Assembly (NCBI GenBank): GCA_034401795.1
Contig: CM067373.1
Coordinates: 88,373,448-88,437,447, forward strand
Length of the DNA stretch: 64,000 bases
Origin: Chaetoderma sp. LZ-2023a
Lineage: Eukaryota > Mollusca > Caudofoveata > Chaetodermatida > Chaetodermatidae
Reading direction: 5' to 3'
Shown here piece by piece: positions 34,768-47,399 of the stretch. A program made the translations under genes and the position numbers. Numbering within the stretch: the first letter of the stretch is position 1; every line of letters starts with the position of its first letter. The notes under the pieces are model-generated. The model was not told the origin of the DNA, searched no databases, and saw only the letters and a program-made list of their open reading frames with translations.

Positions 34768-35300
34768 AACCCTTTAATTTAGTCACGAAAATTTCAATTT
34801 TCTTATAGAAAATGTCTATTTGCAGACCAAGAAGACTGTTTTTGAAAATTTACCACTGGAATGACTGGCTTGGTTATCGAGCCAATCATTCCAGTGGTAG
34901 ATTTTCAAAACTAGTCTTCTTTTGGTCTGCAAATGCACATTTCTCAAGACCACTGGAGAAGCCATTTTTGGCTGATATGAGTGTCAAAGGGTTAAAAGAT
35001 AATGGCCTGATGAACAATTTAAGACACTCAGTATCTTTCTATTTTAAACTCTAACAGTCAAGGTTGCCAAAAAGTCATACTAAATCTGCAGTGGCCTTGA
35101 GAAATGTCCATTTATGGAGCAAAAGAAGACTATAACTGGTATGTTCGAAAATTTACGACTGGAATGACTGGCTCCATAACTGAGCGAGTTATTCCAGTGA
35201 TATATTTTCAAAAATTATATTCTCTTGGTCTGCAAATACACATTTTCTGTGACAAAACTGAATTTTTCTTGAAGATATTGAGGGTTAAGGTGTTATAAGC
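34768..35300. mobile_element. two adjacent family A foldbacks
   Basis: 34768-34999 is well preserved (TGACTGGCTTGGTTATCGAG/CCAATCA centre; ends AACCCTTTAATTTAG and GTCAAAGGGTTAA). 35055-35300 is more eroded but keeps both arms. Confidence 0.8.
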
Positions 35301-35392
35301 CACCTGGGTCCCTGATCTATGCTTGTGCCAATGGAAGCTAAATACACAGCTATACCTTAATGCTTCATCATTATCTGCAGTCAGATAAGGGC

Positions 35393-35589
35393 TTAACCCT
35401 TACCAGTCTGATGTCAATAATCAATCTTGTACTCTGTCAATAGCAAAGAAACTGGTGCATATTTTTCAACAATTTTGTTGCTGTATGACAGCACCATCTT
35501 CCACCAAATTTGTAGAAAAATGTACACCAGTTCATCTTTTAATTTAATTTGAAAATTAAAAATTTTGACATCAGAGTGCTAAGGGGATA
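35393..35589. mobile_element. foldback element family C
   Basis: Begins TTAACCCTTACCAGTCTGATG, has arms TTTTTCAACAATTTTG and ACCAAATTTGTAGAAAAA, and ends TTTTGACATCAGAGTGCTAAGG. Confidence 0.8.
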
Positions 35590-35924
35590 AAGCAGAGAAG
35601 AGGTATAAACTAATGGAGGTCATCAATCAAAAGCGGTTTCAATTCAGACAGTATCTCTCTATGATGCAGCTATTTAGGGTAAATTTCAATTCAGAATCAG
35701 CAACTGGTGTGTGGATTACCTAAATAGAAAAATACAAAGTAATGAAATTTTTCTTTCTGCAGAGCAGTAATTTAGGTCAACACATTACCACTTCTCTGTT
35801 GGAGCACCACTAAAACACATTTCAAACTGTCACTGTCCAGAAATCTTGTTTTTTTACCTTCAATGGTCAGATCTGATGAAAAAACTTTCAATTCAATCTC
35901 CAGGAACCATTTCATCTATAAATT

Positions 35925-36100
35925 CCTCATATCTCAATTTCAACACAGGAATGTTGTTGCATATTTTGAAGTTAATATGACTGGTAATAAGTTGTTGCTA
36001 CCTTTGGCAGCAAGATTTTCCAGTCATATTAACTTCAAAATATTCAACAGAATATGCTATGCATCGGAAAGAATGTACTTTTTCAGGGATTTGTTAAAGC
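35925..36100. mobile_element. foldback element family B
   Basis: Arms CATATTTTGAAGTTAATATGACTGG and CCAGTCATATTAACTTCAAAATATTC surround TTGTTGCTACCTTTGGCAGCAA. Nearly perfect hairpin. Confidence 0.8.
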
Positions 36101-36104
36101 TTAG

Positions 36105-38312
36105 ATGTGCATACCATGATTTCCTGCCGACCATGATATCAGCGTCAACCATGGTAGTTCATGGTTTGAGCATGGTTGGCCATGATTTTTTTACTCAAAT
36201 GACTGTGGTCCCAGTGACCACAAACATAGTCAGGTGACCATTTTATCGTGGTCGTACAAGGTCATTGCAGTGTTATCCCTATTGACAATGAAATCATGGT
36301 CAATTCATGGTCGGATCTGACATTTTAGAAATTTTCAGTTCCATCCTTGACCATGATATATCATGGTCAACCATGGTCAGTAAAAAATCTCAGTGTCATC
36401 CCTATTCACATGATTGACAATCAAATCATGGTCAGTTCATGGTCAGATCTGACACGATGTGTTAACAATTTTCGAAGTCCTTCCTTGACCATAATATATC
36501 ACGGTCGACCATGGTCACTGCAAAATTTCAATGTTATCTCTATTGACAATGAAATCATGGTCGAGTGATGGTCAGATACATGTATGTGAGATTAGTTTTA
36601 AAATGTTTTTAAATCCATCCTTGACCACGATATATCATGGTCGACCATGGTTACTGGACAATTTCAATGTTATTCCTATTGACAGTGATATCATGGTCAG
36701 TTTATGGTTAGATATGTAAGCAGTATTTTTAACAATTATCCTTAATTGACCATGATATATTATGGTCGACCATGGTCACTGGAGAATTTCAACGTTATTC
36801 CTATTCAGTGATATCATGGTCAGTTCATGGTCAGATATGTCACCAATATTTTTAAGAATTTATCAATTGTATGGCCCTCATTGACCATGATATATCATGG
36901 TTGACCACGGTTACTGGATAATTTCAATGTTATTCCTATTGACAGCGATATCATGGTCAGCGATGTTACTTAATATCTAAAAAAATATTCCTGAAGAACA
37001 ATTCTTGAACTTACATGTAAGGTCTTAAAATATCCCTAAACTGCTCTTGCATATTTTCAGGAACAACTGAAGAACACTTCCTAAAAGTTCTTAAAATTCC
37101 CTTTTTAAAACTGTTTTTTAACATTTCAGGAACAATTATTTGACTGTGGTCGACCATGTTTTGTCCATGGTCGGTGTAATTTAATAAGGGAGGCAACTCT
37201 TTCACTGAAAACAAGTGTCTTTTTGCATTTAAAGTCTTAATTATTCGATTACATATAAATTATGTAATCATCATTAATTAAATGCCATATACATAGAAAC
37301 ATTCTGGTAATAATACACACACACACACAATTCCTGTATACACTTTATTTCAAACAATGCCAATGCAGTTTACCTTTCCAAAATTTTCATAGGCTTATAT
37401 ATCTAGAAAGTTTGATCATTATTTTATTATTATATCTTCATGACTATTACCATAGCTCATGACAATGCTTACAATGTTGTAATCGCTTTTTCGGCCTTTT
37501 GGCTAAGACCAAAGTTATGTACAATTTTGTAGGCTGTGTACAGTCTAGCGCAGTACACTTTTTTTTAGAAAGGTTGAACTGAATTGCTGACCAATGTTCA
37601 TGATATGCATGATAAATGGCACCAACCTTCAGACCATGGTCTGACCATGCAGGTTAAATGGCATCAGTCAGACCATGGTTTGACCCAATCTAAAAATAGG
37701 TGTGGCTTCTATGAGAATACACATTTAATGTATTGACCGGCCATCTTATTATGTCATCGCAATGACTAGACTGTTACACAGACTCCATTTTGGCGACCAG
37801 ACATATTGGGACCCAATCCATCGCCGTAGCGGACTGTAAAAGGAACACTATGGATCGTGTTGATTTTGGTATCACCTTAACCTCTGTATCACTAGCTTAA
37901 TACAGACATTAAAATGGACTTGATCCACCCAGTGGTTCGTGTGATATCAATATTCACACAAACTCAGTAAATTCTTGACCTCATTTTGTGTGCGACAGGC
38001 GTGAGACAGATTTGAATTTTATGATGAATTCAGAGGGACTAGTTTTCTGTTAACTACTTGTCATACAGACTACTAAGGCTTTATATCATCTCGTTCTACG
38101 TGAATTAATATTGTCTGGTATGAGGAGAGTAGCGCTCGTGTCCTTTTAATTTCCAATTCTCTCTACCACCATATTCTGGTGGAAATCACTGCGCCAATGG
38201 CTACTCTATACATATGAGATACTTTTCTCGATCTCGAATCGTAGGAGACCTCGCGAGATACGAATGGGTTTGACCATGTTCTGTTTGACCATGGTTTGAC
38301 CATGATTAGGAA
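36105..38312. mobile_element. palindrome-word element (GACCATGATATATCATGGTC family)
   Basis: Left half: tandem units of 125-138 bp, each with GACCATGATATATCATGGTC or a one-base variant starting at 36349, 36487, 36623, 36748 and 36883, followed by GACCATGGTCACTGG and then ATCATGGTCAGTTCATGGTCAGA. Right half: sparse GACCATG/CATGGTC words at 37140-37170, 37635-37685 and 38270-38305. Between them are a (AC)n tract at 37316-37329 and a U2-like segment. No ORF. By analogy with the S-element it is a non-autonomous element with subterminal word repeats; its borders are estimates. Confidence 0.65.
37482..37566 (+). ncRNA. U2 snRNA-like 5' segment ending in a hairpin and T-run (pseudogene or small RNA)
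   Basis: ATCGCTTTTTCGGCCTTTTG followed by GCTAAGACCAAAG matches the highly conserved first ~30 nt of U2 snRNA (ATCGCTTCTCGGCCTTTTGGCTAAGATCAAG) with about three differences. It then diverges completely: no branch-point-pairing GTAGTA and no Sm site. At 37535-37558 a GTGTAC/GTACAC stem with an 11-nt loop stands directly before T8 (37559-37566), like a pol III terminator. Probably a chimeric retro-pseudogene or the head of a U2-derived SINE. Confidence 0.6.
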
Positions 38313-38683
38313 AATAGGGTATTCACACACCAAAATGCTAAAAAAAACCAAAATAAATCTTACCATATGATTCTTTCCATATAAATTAATATAATTTTTT
38401 TAATTGCGAAGCTGAATTAGGGACTTGATCATGTCTCTAATTCAATTTCACAACTTAAAAAATAATATTACTTCTTTCATAATAAAATCATCATCATATG
38501 TTAGGATTTATTTCATTTCATTATATCTTAGACATACAATTTATAGCTTCTAAAAGTGTACAATTTTAACAATTTTATTTTGAAGCATTTTGGTGTAAAT
38601 ATGCACTTTTAAAGTAATAAATTTACAAATATAGTATTTGCCCAGAATATTCGGATAGATTACAATTGTAGCGTGACATAGCA
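38313..38683. other. no recognised feature
   Basis: AT-rich spacer with an imperfect inverted repeat around 38385-38465 (AAGCTGAATTAGGGACTTGA / CATGTCTCTAATTCAATTT). Confidence 0.4.
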
Positions 38684-40205
38684 TCCCTTAAGGAAAGAGT
38701 CCCGGACTGCAAAGGTATCCCAGACTGATAAGGGACTGATCGATAAGGACTGAAAAGGGACTCCTGCTGTAAGGGGACTGAAAAGAGACTTCTAGGACAT
38801 AGTTAATTTACTGGGGGACTGAAAAGGGACTCCTTTGACCCTGTTAATTTCTAATATTTGGTGACTGAAAAGGGAATTCTAGGATATACATGTAGTTTAT
38901 TTACAGGGGGGCTGAAAAGGGACTGTCCTCTAACTCTGTTAAATTTATAATAATATTGGGGGACGGAAAATGGATTTCTTTGCCTCATTTGCATAATTGT
39001 CCTAGTTAAAAGCTCTGAGATGATTTGACCTCATGATATGCTAAATTGGTAGGAAATTTAAGTCTTTATCTGAAGAAATCCAGTGTATTGACTATTAGTC
39101 TATATTATGTATTATGAGGTATGTATACAATGTATACTGAATTTAATACTATGAAAGCGCTGATACAAATTTATGATAATTTTGGTGGGCTGAAAAGGGA
39201 CTTCTAGAACATAGTTCATTTGCTGCTGGGGACTGAAAATTGAGACTTCTATGACTCTGTTAAATTTTTAATAATATTGGGGGACTGAAAATGGAATTAT
39301 GTGCTTTATTTGCATAATTGTCCTAGTTAAAAGCTCTGAGATGATTTGACCTCATGATATGCTAAATTGGTGGGAAATTTAAGTCTTTATCTGAAGAAAT
39401 CCAGTGAATTTATCATTAGTCTATATTATGTATTATGAGGTATGTATAAAATGTACACTGAATTTAATACTACGAAAGCTCTGATACAACTGTTAGATAG
39501 AATACTTAGCACTAGTTAACCTTAAAATGGAAATAGACCTATTTTGGAAGGTATGTATTTTATTGATTTGCTTAAATTTAATAGCAGATACCAGTTTTGG
39601 TTCATCTTCTTAAACTCTATAGTAATGCAGTGGCCAGGCTTTCTAATACATATACATGTAATATGTTAACAATTATTGCATGTTATCGCAAACATAACAA
39701 ACAGGGTGTCATAGACTGTTTAAATATGCCTTGCTGAAATTGAATTAGTTATCTGTTATTAGCTCACCCAACACCTGTTAAAAGATTACATGTAACATCT
39801 TTAATTTTTTGCTTGAAAGCAAGTAGTCATTATAGAGCATTCCTAGCTATCTGATCAGTACATTCCAGGGTAATTTGAGGAACTGAAAAGGGAGTCTTTT
39901 GGAGTCCTTTTTCAGTCCCAGACAGAAAAGGTACTCCTAATGAGTCTCTTTTCAGTCCTCATTTGCAAAAAAGGAACAGGGGATTGAAAAGGGATTCTTA
40001 CGGCATCCCTTTTCAGCCGTCATTTGCATAATTGGAATGGGGGGGGGGGGCCTGAAAAGGGACTCCCTATGGGGGTTGCAATACTAAATTACTGACTGAA
40101 AAGGGACTCATAAGAAATCCCTTTTAAGTCCAGGACTGAAATGGGACTCTTTGTGGACTCTTTGGTGGACTGAAAAGGGACTTAAAAGGACAGATTTTTA
40201 GTAGG
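38684..40205. mobile_element. word-repeat element (GGACTGAAAAGGGACT family)
   Basis: Both flanks (38690-38960 and 39870-40190) are made of GGGACTGAAAAGGGACTCCT words in either orientation. The interior has a direct duplication of about 245 bp (38936-39180 and 39258-39490), and a 39480-39680 stretch homologous to the S-element core (TAGATAGAATACTTAGCACT, GTATGTATTTTATTGATTTG). No ORF. Confidence 0.75.
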
Positions 40206-41289
40206 GGGTGAAACCATATATTATATTAACTTTGATTGATAGTTTCACATTTTGCAGCATAATTTAATTTCCATAAAAATTTCTTCATATCTTTCATATA
40301 TTTCTTCATTATTTTTCTAATCATTTTTTGTGTAAATTTATATTTTCTATAATAATTTCCTGCAATATATTACACCGCGGCATTTGTGGCATTTGTAGAT
40401 CATGAGAGTAGTTGATGGCAATATATTTATTTGACAGATTTCATGTACATCAGTTTCTGCGATTGCAATTTGTATAAGAAATACCCATATATTGTAAGAT
40501 GCGTGTTCATGTCGAAGAATATTAATAGACTACATTTCTGATTAAATATTCAGTGTCTATAGCGGTGGACGATTGCTATTTCTGATCTATAATATTTCTC
40601 ATTAGCACTTTATGTACTTCTGTATTCTTCATGTCAACTGACATGCATTCAACATAAAACAATGTTGCTTTTACGGTAGCTGTTGCTGTCTATGAGAACA
40701 TAATCTTTCAGCAACATAATTTTACAAATCTATACAACTGTTTCTATTTGCCTTCCTTTACACAGCTGCTAGAAAATTAGATTTTCTTGCCCTGTCAATG
40801 TAAGTGTCAACTGTAGCCAGAGTGTGAGAAATCTGTCACCATTTGAATGAATGGAATAGTGTTTGAATGAAGAGCACTCTTGATGCTAGTTTACAGTGCG
40901 AACACGACACTGAGGTAAATTCACACATGAGAATCAATTATCAGATGTCGTGCAACTACACATGGAATTACACCAACAACTAGTTTATCGACACATCATG
41001 TACATCTTCCATTAGCAATCCATATCAGGAAATTCACTCCCATAGTCTATTCAAAATGTTTTGATTGGTGCCAGTGTTTAACATCCAAGAACCTTCAGAA
41101 TTACTTGTCATGGCTTAAAACGTCTATAATTAAGAAAAATTACGAGGTTTTAAGCCAGTAATCCTTTTCAGATAGCTTTCTATGTTCAATATACTAAAAG
41201 CCCAATACACTTTATGCCAGAAAACAATAGTTCGGGCCAAAAACACAGACACTTAAGCTTTAAAACTACAAATAGTGACTCAGCATTTT
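40206..41289. other. no recognised feature
   Basis: AT-rich, no exon or repeat recognised. A G-run at 40030-40041 lies just to the left inside the preceding element. Confidence 0.35.
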
Positions 41290-41700
41290 ATGAGTAACAT
41301 TTTAACTAATTTCCTGGATATTTTCGGAAATTCAAGATGGTAGTCAGACAAATCGACCAATCATGTTTTCACTGTCAAACTTTGTTCCTGGTTTGTACTA
41401 GATAAAGTTTCTTGAGATACAAATCAATTGACCAAGCAGTTTCTCAGATACACCTCCGTACTTAAACATGTTTTTAAAATAGTGTGAAATCCAACTTGAC
41501 CAATCAGCTCCCTTTGAATCTCTATGCCCTAATGTATTCTTACTGGCAAATCTACTTGAAATCAGCCCAGTACTTCTAGTGGTCAGTTGAAGCTTTCCAT
41601 TCTTTTTCAGGCAGGGAAATAATCCAAGATGGTCACCAAACCATTTATCTGGCAAAAGCGAAAGGGTAAAATTTGACATTGCTATAGACAAATATCAAAC
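41290..41700. repeat. diverged copy of the ~155-bp repeat
   Basis: Blocks TTTCGGAAATTCAAGATGGT and AATCGACCAATCA, then AATCCAACTTGACCAATCAG, resemble units of the 5.4-7.6 kb array. Two to three units at most. Confidence 0.5.
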
Positions 41701-41766
41701 AATTTTCACCATCAAAAGCCATCAAATAAAAAATCTAATATGGTTCAGCCATAATGTGTGTGCATG

Positions 41767-42640
41767 CTTATTGTATTCTGAAGCTGTTGTAGTAGAAACA
41801 TCCTACAGCTGCAATCAGTCCTTCTCCGCATTTGACCACTGTGTCTCAATGGTCCTTAGCCAAAATCTTTAGCTTCCTCAGGTCCATTCTTGATCCGAAT
41901 GTACCGAGTCCTGTTTTTAGCTCATAGCACGCTTAACAGAATTATGCAATACCACGACCTCTCCTGGCTTTATATTTGCTGTCTCCCAGTAGGCCGACTT
42001 CCAAGACTCTGTTCCGTTGTGTCTTCTGGCATCTTAAAATTGCACATGGCCAAACATGGACTATCTTTGCTGGGTGACTTTTACGGACAGCGCCGACGTA
42101 TTAAAAATCTTGTATATATAGTGCATCGTTGGAAATTATGCTGTCTAACCATCAGTGTCCAGTGATGGTGTTGTGTTTGCAGTGGCAAGCATCAAGTTTA
42201 CCTAGAGCTCCATTTGGAGACACCCAGGCTGCGTTGTAGAAACATAGTATTTTTGTTACGGGCATCTTTGATCTACATGTATGAATCGATAGCTTCCAGA
42301 AGGACTGGAAAGCTAGGAAAGCTATGTTCCCCATGAAGTAGCGTGGACTGTGGAGTGATGTCAGGAGTGCTGCAGAACACTGAGCCTAGGATTTCATTTT
42401 TCTTTAGTTTCATGCTTTGTCGATAGCTATATATAATGTTGGTGAACTCTGTTTTCGATTCATTCATAAAGAGATTCTCAATTTTTAGTTTGCTTGCAGC
42501 TATAGGGAGTAGTTCATCAAGGGGTTACTTTTCATCATCTAGTATGAATTCCACATCATTGGCATATTCCACCTCTAGTGGCATATCCAGTATGGACACT
42601 GGGGTTGGTTTTAAGGAATTTTCCTGCACAGATTAATAAT
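41767..42640 (-). pseudogene. non-LTR retrotransposon (LINE) reverse transcriptase remnant
   Basis: On the minus strand from 42640: LDMPLEVEYANDVEFILDDE (a degraded YADD active-site box), LLPIAASKLKIENLFMNESK and TEF (the primer-grip side of LINE RTs). Then pieces resembling the LINE C-terminal region: FYNAAWVSPNGALGKLDACH and ISNDALYIQDF. It ends with the tail shared with 12980-13135. Numerous stops and frameshifts. Clade not assigned. Confidence 0.7.
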
Positions 42641-42873
42641 GGACTAGATAAAATCTCTTGAGTTTCAACCAATCGGCTAAGCAGTTTCGGAGAGGTTTAA
42701 AGGTTTTTTTAAAATAGTACAAAATCCAGATGCTGGGGTTGGTTTTGTGGAATTTTCTTGCACAGATTAATAATGGCCTAGATAAAATCTCTTGAGTTTC
42801 AACCAATCGGCTAAGCAGTTTCAGAGAGGTTTAAAGGTGTTTTTAAAAATAGTACAAAATCCAGAATCAGGCC
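42605..42873. repeat. 134-bp tandem duplication
   Basis: TTGGTTTT(AA/GT)GGAATTTTC.TGCACAG begins at 42605 and 42739. The copies are over 90% identical by eye through CAATCGGCTAAGCAGTTTC and AATAGTACAAAATCCAGA. The text is of the same class as the ~155-bp arrays. Confidence 0.88.
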
Positions 42874-43136
42874 ACCTCCCAGATGGACCTGAATCAGGTT
42901 CATTTGAACAATCTTGTATCTTTATAACCCAAGGATGCTTTCTTACAAATTTGGTTGAAATTCGACAAGTCGATCTAAGCCTGAAGTCATTTAAAAGAAA
43001 AATTGTTAATAGACAGACAACAGATGGGGGAATTATCAAATTAACTAATTTTATTAAAAATTTCATAAATTGAACCATTAATAATAATATTGGTGTGCCT
43101 ATAATTATCACGTACAACAAGGTTAAAAGACAAGTG

Positions 43137-43687
43137 TTAACCCTTTCACTGACAAATCAACGAAAAAGTAAATTCTTTGATATAAAACTTATTCTGTTGA
43201 ATATTTTGCAATTAATTTGACTGGAGCAACAGCCTCCAGTAAAATTAATTTCAAAATTTTCAACAGTTTTCTCGTATGGATGCCTTGAAACTGACATGAA
43301 TGAGATATCAGGAATTCATCAGTCAGTGTTAATAATTTTCAAAATGTTGTTCAAAATATACATGGTAGTCTTCCAACCCTCTCACCCTTTAATTCCCCAT
43401 ATCTCATTTTCTGAAGGCAACCATATTTTGAATTAATTTGACTGGAAGTCAAACCAGTTCCAGTCAAACTTAAGTTTCCAAATATTCAAAAGAACATGTT
43501 ATTTTATATTATTACAAATATTTTTTCTGTGATGTCACTGAAATGATTAACCCTTTAATGGTGAAATTTTCTCAAGATATTAAAACATGCATTCGTGGAA
43601 GATTTTCAAAAATAGTCTTCTCTTAGCGTGCAAACTGACATTCCCCGAGACCACTGCAGAGGCTGGTTTTGACCAGAAAAGGGTTAA
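43137..43687. mobile_element. three foldbacks sharing TTAA borders (B, B, A)
   Basis: 43137-43332 (family B, TTAACCCTTTCACTGACAAATC start), 43386-43555 (family B, short) and 43547-43687 (family A half-copy, TTAACCCTTTAATGGTG to AAAGGGTTAA). The last two overlap at a TTAA. Confidence 0.75.
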
Positions 43688-44028
43688 ATAAACAGTGGCA
43701 TTAGCAATTTAATACGTATAATAAGCCTATTATTAGCTTGAGCTATTGCTTACAAGATATTAAGTTTGGTTCCAGGATCTGGGAGACTTGTGTAAGGAAT
43801 ATTTATCAATGTCAGCTTTAATGTCTACGTGACAATTAACATGATAAAATTGTCTGGCTATTAACTGCTCAGCAGTAGACACATGGGATGGACTGTGAGA
43901 GATCATCAGTCAATTTTTAAACTTGAGTACTGGACCAATCAAACCCCCTGTAGGATTCAACTGGATATAAAACATTAATGGTGAAGATTGAGCAAGAAAA
44001 TGATAATTTATTTGGTTATTTTTGTACA

Positions 44029-44200
44029 TTAACCCTTTAATACTAATATCAGCCAAAAATTGTTTCTGCAATGGTCTTGATAATCGAGCCGGTCTTTCCA
44101 GTGGTAAAATTTCAAAAATACTCTTCTCTTGGTCTGCAAATTGAGATTTTCTATGAGAAAATTGAGATTTTCATGAACCATTCAATGGTTAAAGGATTAA
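44029..44200. mobile_element. foldback family A, deletion derivative
   Basis: TTAACCCTTTAATACTAATATCAGCC to CATTCAATGGTTAAAGGATTAA. Only one inner arm is retained. Confidence 0.7.
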
Positions 44201-45141
44201 GGCCATAGAGTTAAATTCCGCTCAGACAGAATTTCAGTTCAGTACGTTATTATATCTTCCAAAATAGTATGTTTTTGTTATTAATTCTATTACGCAGTCA
44301 AATAAAGTGACAGTTTAATAGAGACAATACAATTTTATTTCTGTTAAAAATATATAAATTTGCTTCTGTTCAATGTCTCTTTAAAGTACCAAAAAAGAAT
44401 TTAGCCCTTTTTGGAGGATATAAATGCACCAGTGAGCGCCTGCATCAGCCAGTCAAATATGCAGTTTCATTTTACTGAACTCGCATCACCAGCGGTCGAG
44501 ACAACTCGTCCCATATTGAAGGTATGCAGATGTCCAGTCTATTCCTACAATACGTCTAGATGGTTAAGACAGAAATGTGGCTCTAACTGTACAAAAACAT
44601 TTATTTGATCATTGAAAACAATTGCTGTACCATATATGCTTACGAAACATGAGGTCAGTTCCAGTGCTTTATCAACTCAAGTTTCAGCTGGAATTAGTTC
44701 AAGATAAATTTTACTTAATCAATTCCATTAAATTCAGTACCATTCAATTATACAAAGTATCAATTCCCATCGACAAAGATAAGATTTAGAATTTACAAAT
44801 TACACTTCGTCAACACACTAACCTCAAATAGAGATAAATAAATCTACTTTAACGATCATCTACAGTACATGTATCTATTGGGACAAATATAACCACTGAT
44901 TCTTTGAAATGTCTGTACATAGTCACTGATATGTAATAGTATTAACATAGAAATCAATAACTCGATTAGAAATCAAGCAGAGAGTTCACAAATAGACACC
45001 AAACAACGAAGAGCTTCCATAGTTCTGAATGATGAATCTCTCCCGCTGCTTTAGTCGATATGGACTACTTAGTATAGCCTGAAGGAACTATTGTCACTGT
45101 GTGCATTCATGATAAGCTTCAGATACTTTACCGTACATGCC
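44201..45141. other. no recognised feature
   Basis: No exon or repeat family recognised. Confidence 0.35.
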
Positions 45142-45295
45142 TTAACCTTTAACCCTCATATTAACCAAAAACGATAACTGAGCCAGTCATTCATGTGGTA
45201 AATTTTCAAAAATAGTCTTCTCTTGGTCTGAAAATGGCCATTTTCTATGAGAAAATTGAAATTGTCTAGAACAGATTTGAGTATTAAAGGGTTAA
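45142..45295. mobile_element. foldback family A, deletion derivative
   Basis: TTAACCTTTAACCCTCATATTAACC to GAGTATTAAAGGGTTAA, with one arm (TAGTCTTCTCTTGGTCTGAA). Confidence 0.7.
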
Positions 45296-45779
45296 GATTA
45301 GAGAACAGTATTTTCATCTTTTCCCCCAGCACACCACACATCTGCAGCGACTAGCATTAGAGAGTTTGTTGTTATTGAATTTGTATCTGTTTTCTTAGAT
45401 CACGTACTATGCTTGTTTTCTATCCCACATCATACACCATGCCTGTCACCCCGCAATCGTCAGTCACACATTTGACAAATGGCTAACCCTTTAATTGTCA
45501 AAATTGTTTACAAAAATCTATTCATTTTGAATATCCATTTAAAGACCAAGAAAACCAAGAGTAAACTCCCACTCAGGCCTATGTTGGAAATCCAAACCAG
45601 AGTAAACATCAATGTAATGTCAAAGCGAAGGCCACTCTGTATCTTTATCGCTGAAGTATGAAAAGGTATCATCTCACGAAGCTGAAGCGCCACTAGTCTA
45701 CATTTGAAAGTGATAATTTCTGCAGGTAATCGACTACCCGGTAAAGTTGTATGCTGGTAAAGTTGTATGAGAGATCAGT

Positions 45780-45825
45780 GCCACAAGCGTGTGTGTGCGT
45801 GCATGCGTGCGTGCGTGTGTGTTGA
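45780..45825. repeat. (GT/GC)n microsatellite
   Basis: GTGTGTGTGCGTGCATGCGTGCGTGCGTGTGTG. Confidence 0.9.
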
Positions 45826-45939
45826 GATTGAATAAACTCACGCAGCGAGGGTGAGTCCGGGTGTGGAGTGAAAGATTTACACCTGTGCCAAAAGATTTTC
45901 ATTGCATGAACGGGAAGGACACTACAATGTAAACATATT

Positions 45940-47390
45940 TACCATTCATTTAAGGGTACATGTATATGGATCCATGAACGCAGTGAAACTTTTCTGAAGA
46001 AATAGTCATTAACAGTCAATGGCCATGAACAGTTAAACGGATCGATGACCACAGTCAGTCCGTATGGATGCAAAAAGGCTTTTTGTTGGTCATTTGCCAG
46101 TCTAGATGATTTTTTAAACATTGCCACTGGAATAACTGGCTGGCATGACCTCATCAAAATTTGAGATGTATTTGAAAATTATAATTAATCATTTTCATCC
46201 TGAACTGGTTTCATCGCAAGATGAGAATCAGAGATTTACTGAAATATTCTGAAAAAGATTTATGGAGAGCCATTGCTACATCAGATATCAATGACTTTCA
46301 ATCAAATTGTTTTTCAAAATACTCAGCAGGATTAAAAGCACTGATGAGTCTACTGCCATCTACTGCATAAAAGGGGCTATATTACATGTACATGTAGTTA
46401 CATATTGATTTTTCAGCTTCTAGATCAAGTTAATATTCTAAAACATTCCTGTCTGTTCTATTCTCGCCAGTATAACGTGATGAATCCAATCAGTAGTTAT
46501 GACACCTGATCCATCAAGACAAGATGTCTGATTATAATACAATCCTCACATGAGATATGACATTCAGTGACATATTCAAGAGCTACATGTAAGCATACAT
46601 AACATAGATCATGGAAGATTATGGTGCGGATGATGACGACTGTCAGTATGGTCTATTATTACTAGGAAACATATCAGCATATTTACATGTTTATGAACTA
46701 GATTGGGAATATAATGAGACATACAGACATCGATGACTGTCACATGGTTGCTAATGACCAGATCCAAGGTTTATACAAACATCAATAACAAGGGCAATAA
46801 TGAGCACCTGGTTGGTAGGATGATGGACAATGGGACGATGCTTACTTAACTCACTTTTTGCTGAAGTATTAGGCTTCCACAAGAGAAAGCGTTACAGTGT
46901 GATCATGCCTACAGCCTGCCATCCCAAAGTGTTCTCCAGTTCAAGTTGCATTTGTCATTTCTTATTTTATCATCCTTCAGGTCTCTTGGATGTCCCAATT
47001 GCTCAGCCAATGTCGTGTCCAGTGGAAGGCTATTTTACGGTGTGCTGAAGGTGACATAAATTCTCCCGCCATCTCCATTGCCTATTTATCCGCATTGATG
47101 AATACACTTTTTGATAGTGAATAACAACGTAGTCAATTATGAGCTACTTGTAGAAGGTTATATAAGCTAAAACTTAAGAACTTTGCCTGGTACTATCTAG
47201 AGGTTTAGAAGTCTGGATGCCAATGGCCTGTTTAGGCCTGTTTATATACGTTCCCAGTGCGGGTAAGTGCTACTAAGGATCTGGGATGCGGGAATGCGCA
47301 GGATTTCAAGGTAGTTCTATTCCAAACAAAATAGAAGCGTGCCAAAAAACCAACTGTGTTTTTTTGCAACCAATTAGGTAAAGGAAAAAC
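45940..47390. other. no gene recognised
   Basis: Apart from a foldback remnant at about 46250-46335 (TTTCAATCAAATTGTTTTTC), nothing is supported. Confidence 0.35.
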
Positions 47391-47399
47391 CTTCTATAG

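Noticed and set aside
37482-37566. Functional U2 snRNA gene
   Set aside because: Only the first ~30 nt match. The branch-point recognition sequence, Sm site and 3' stem-loops are missing.
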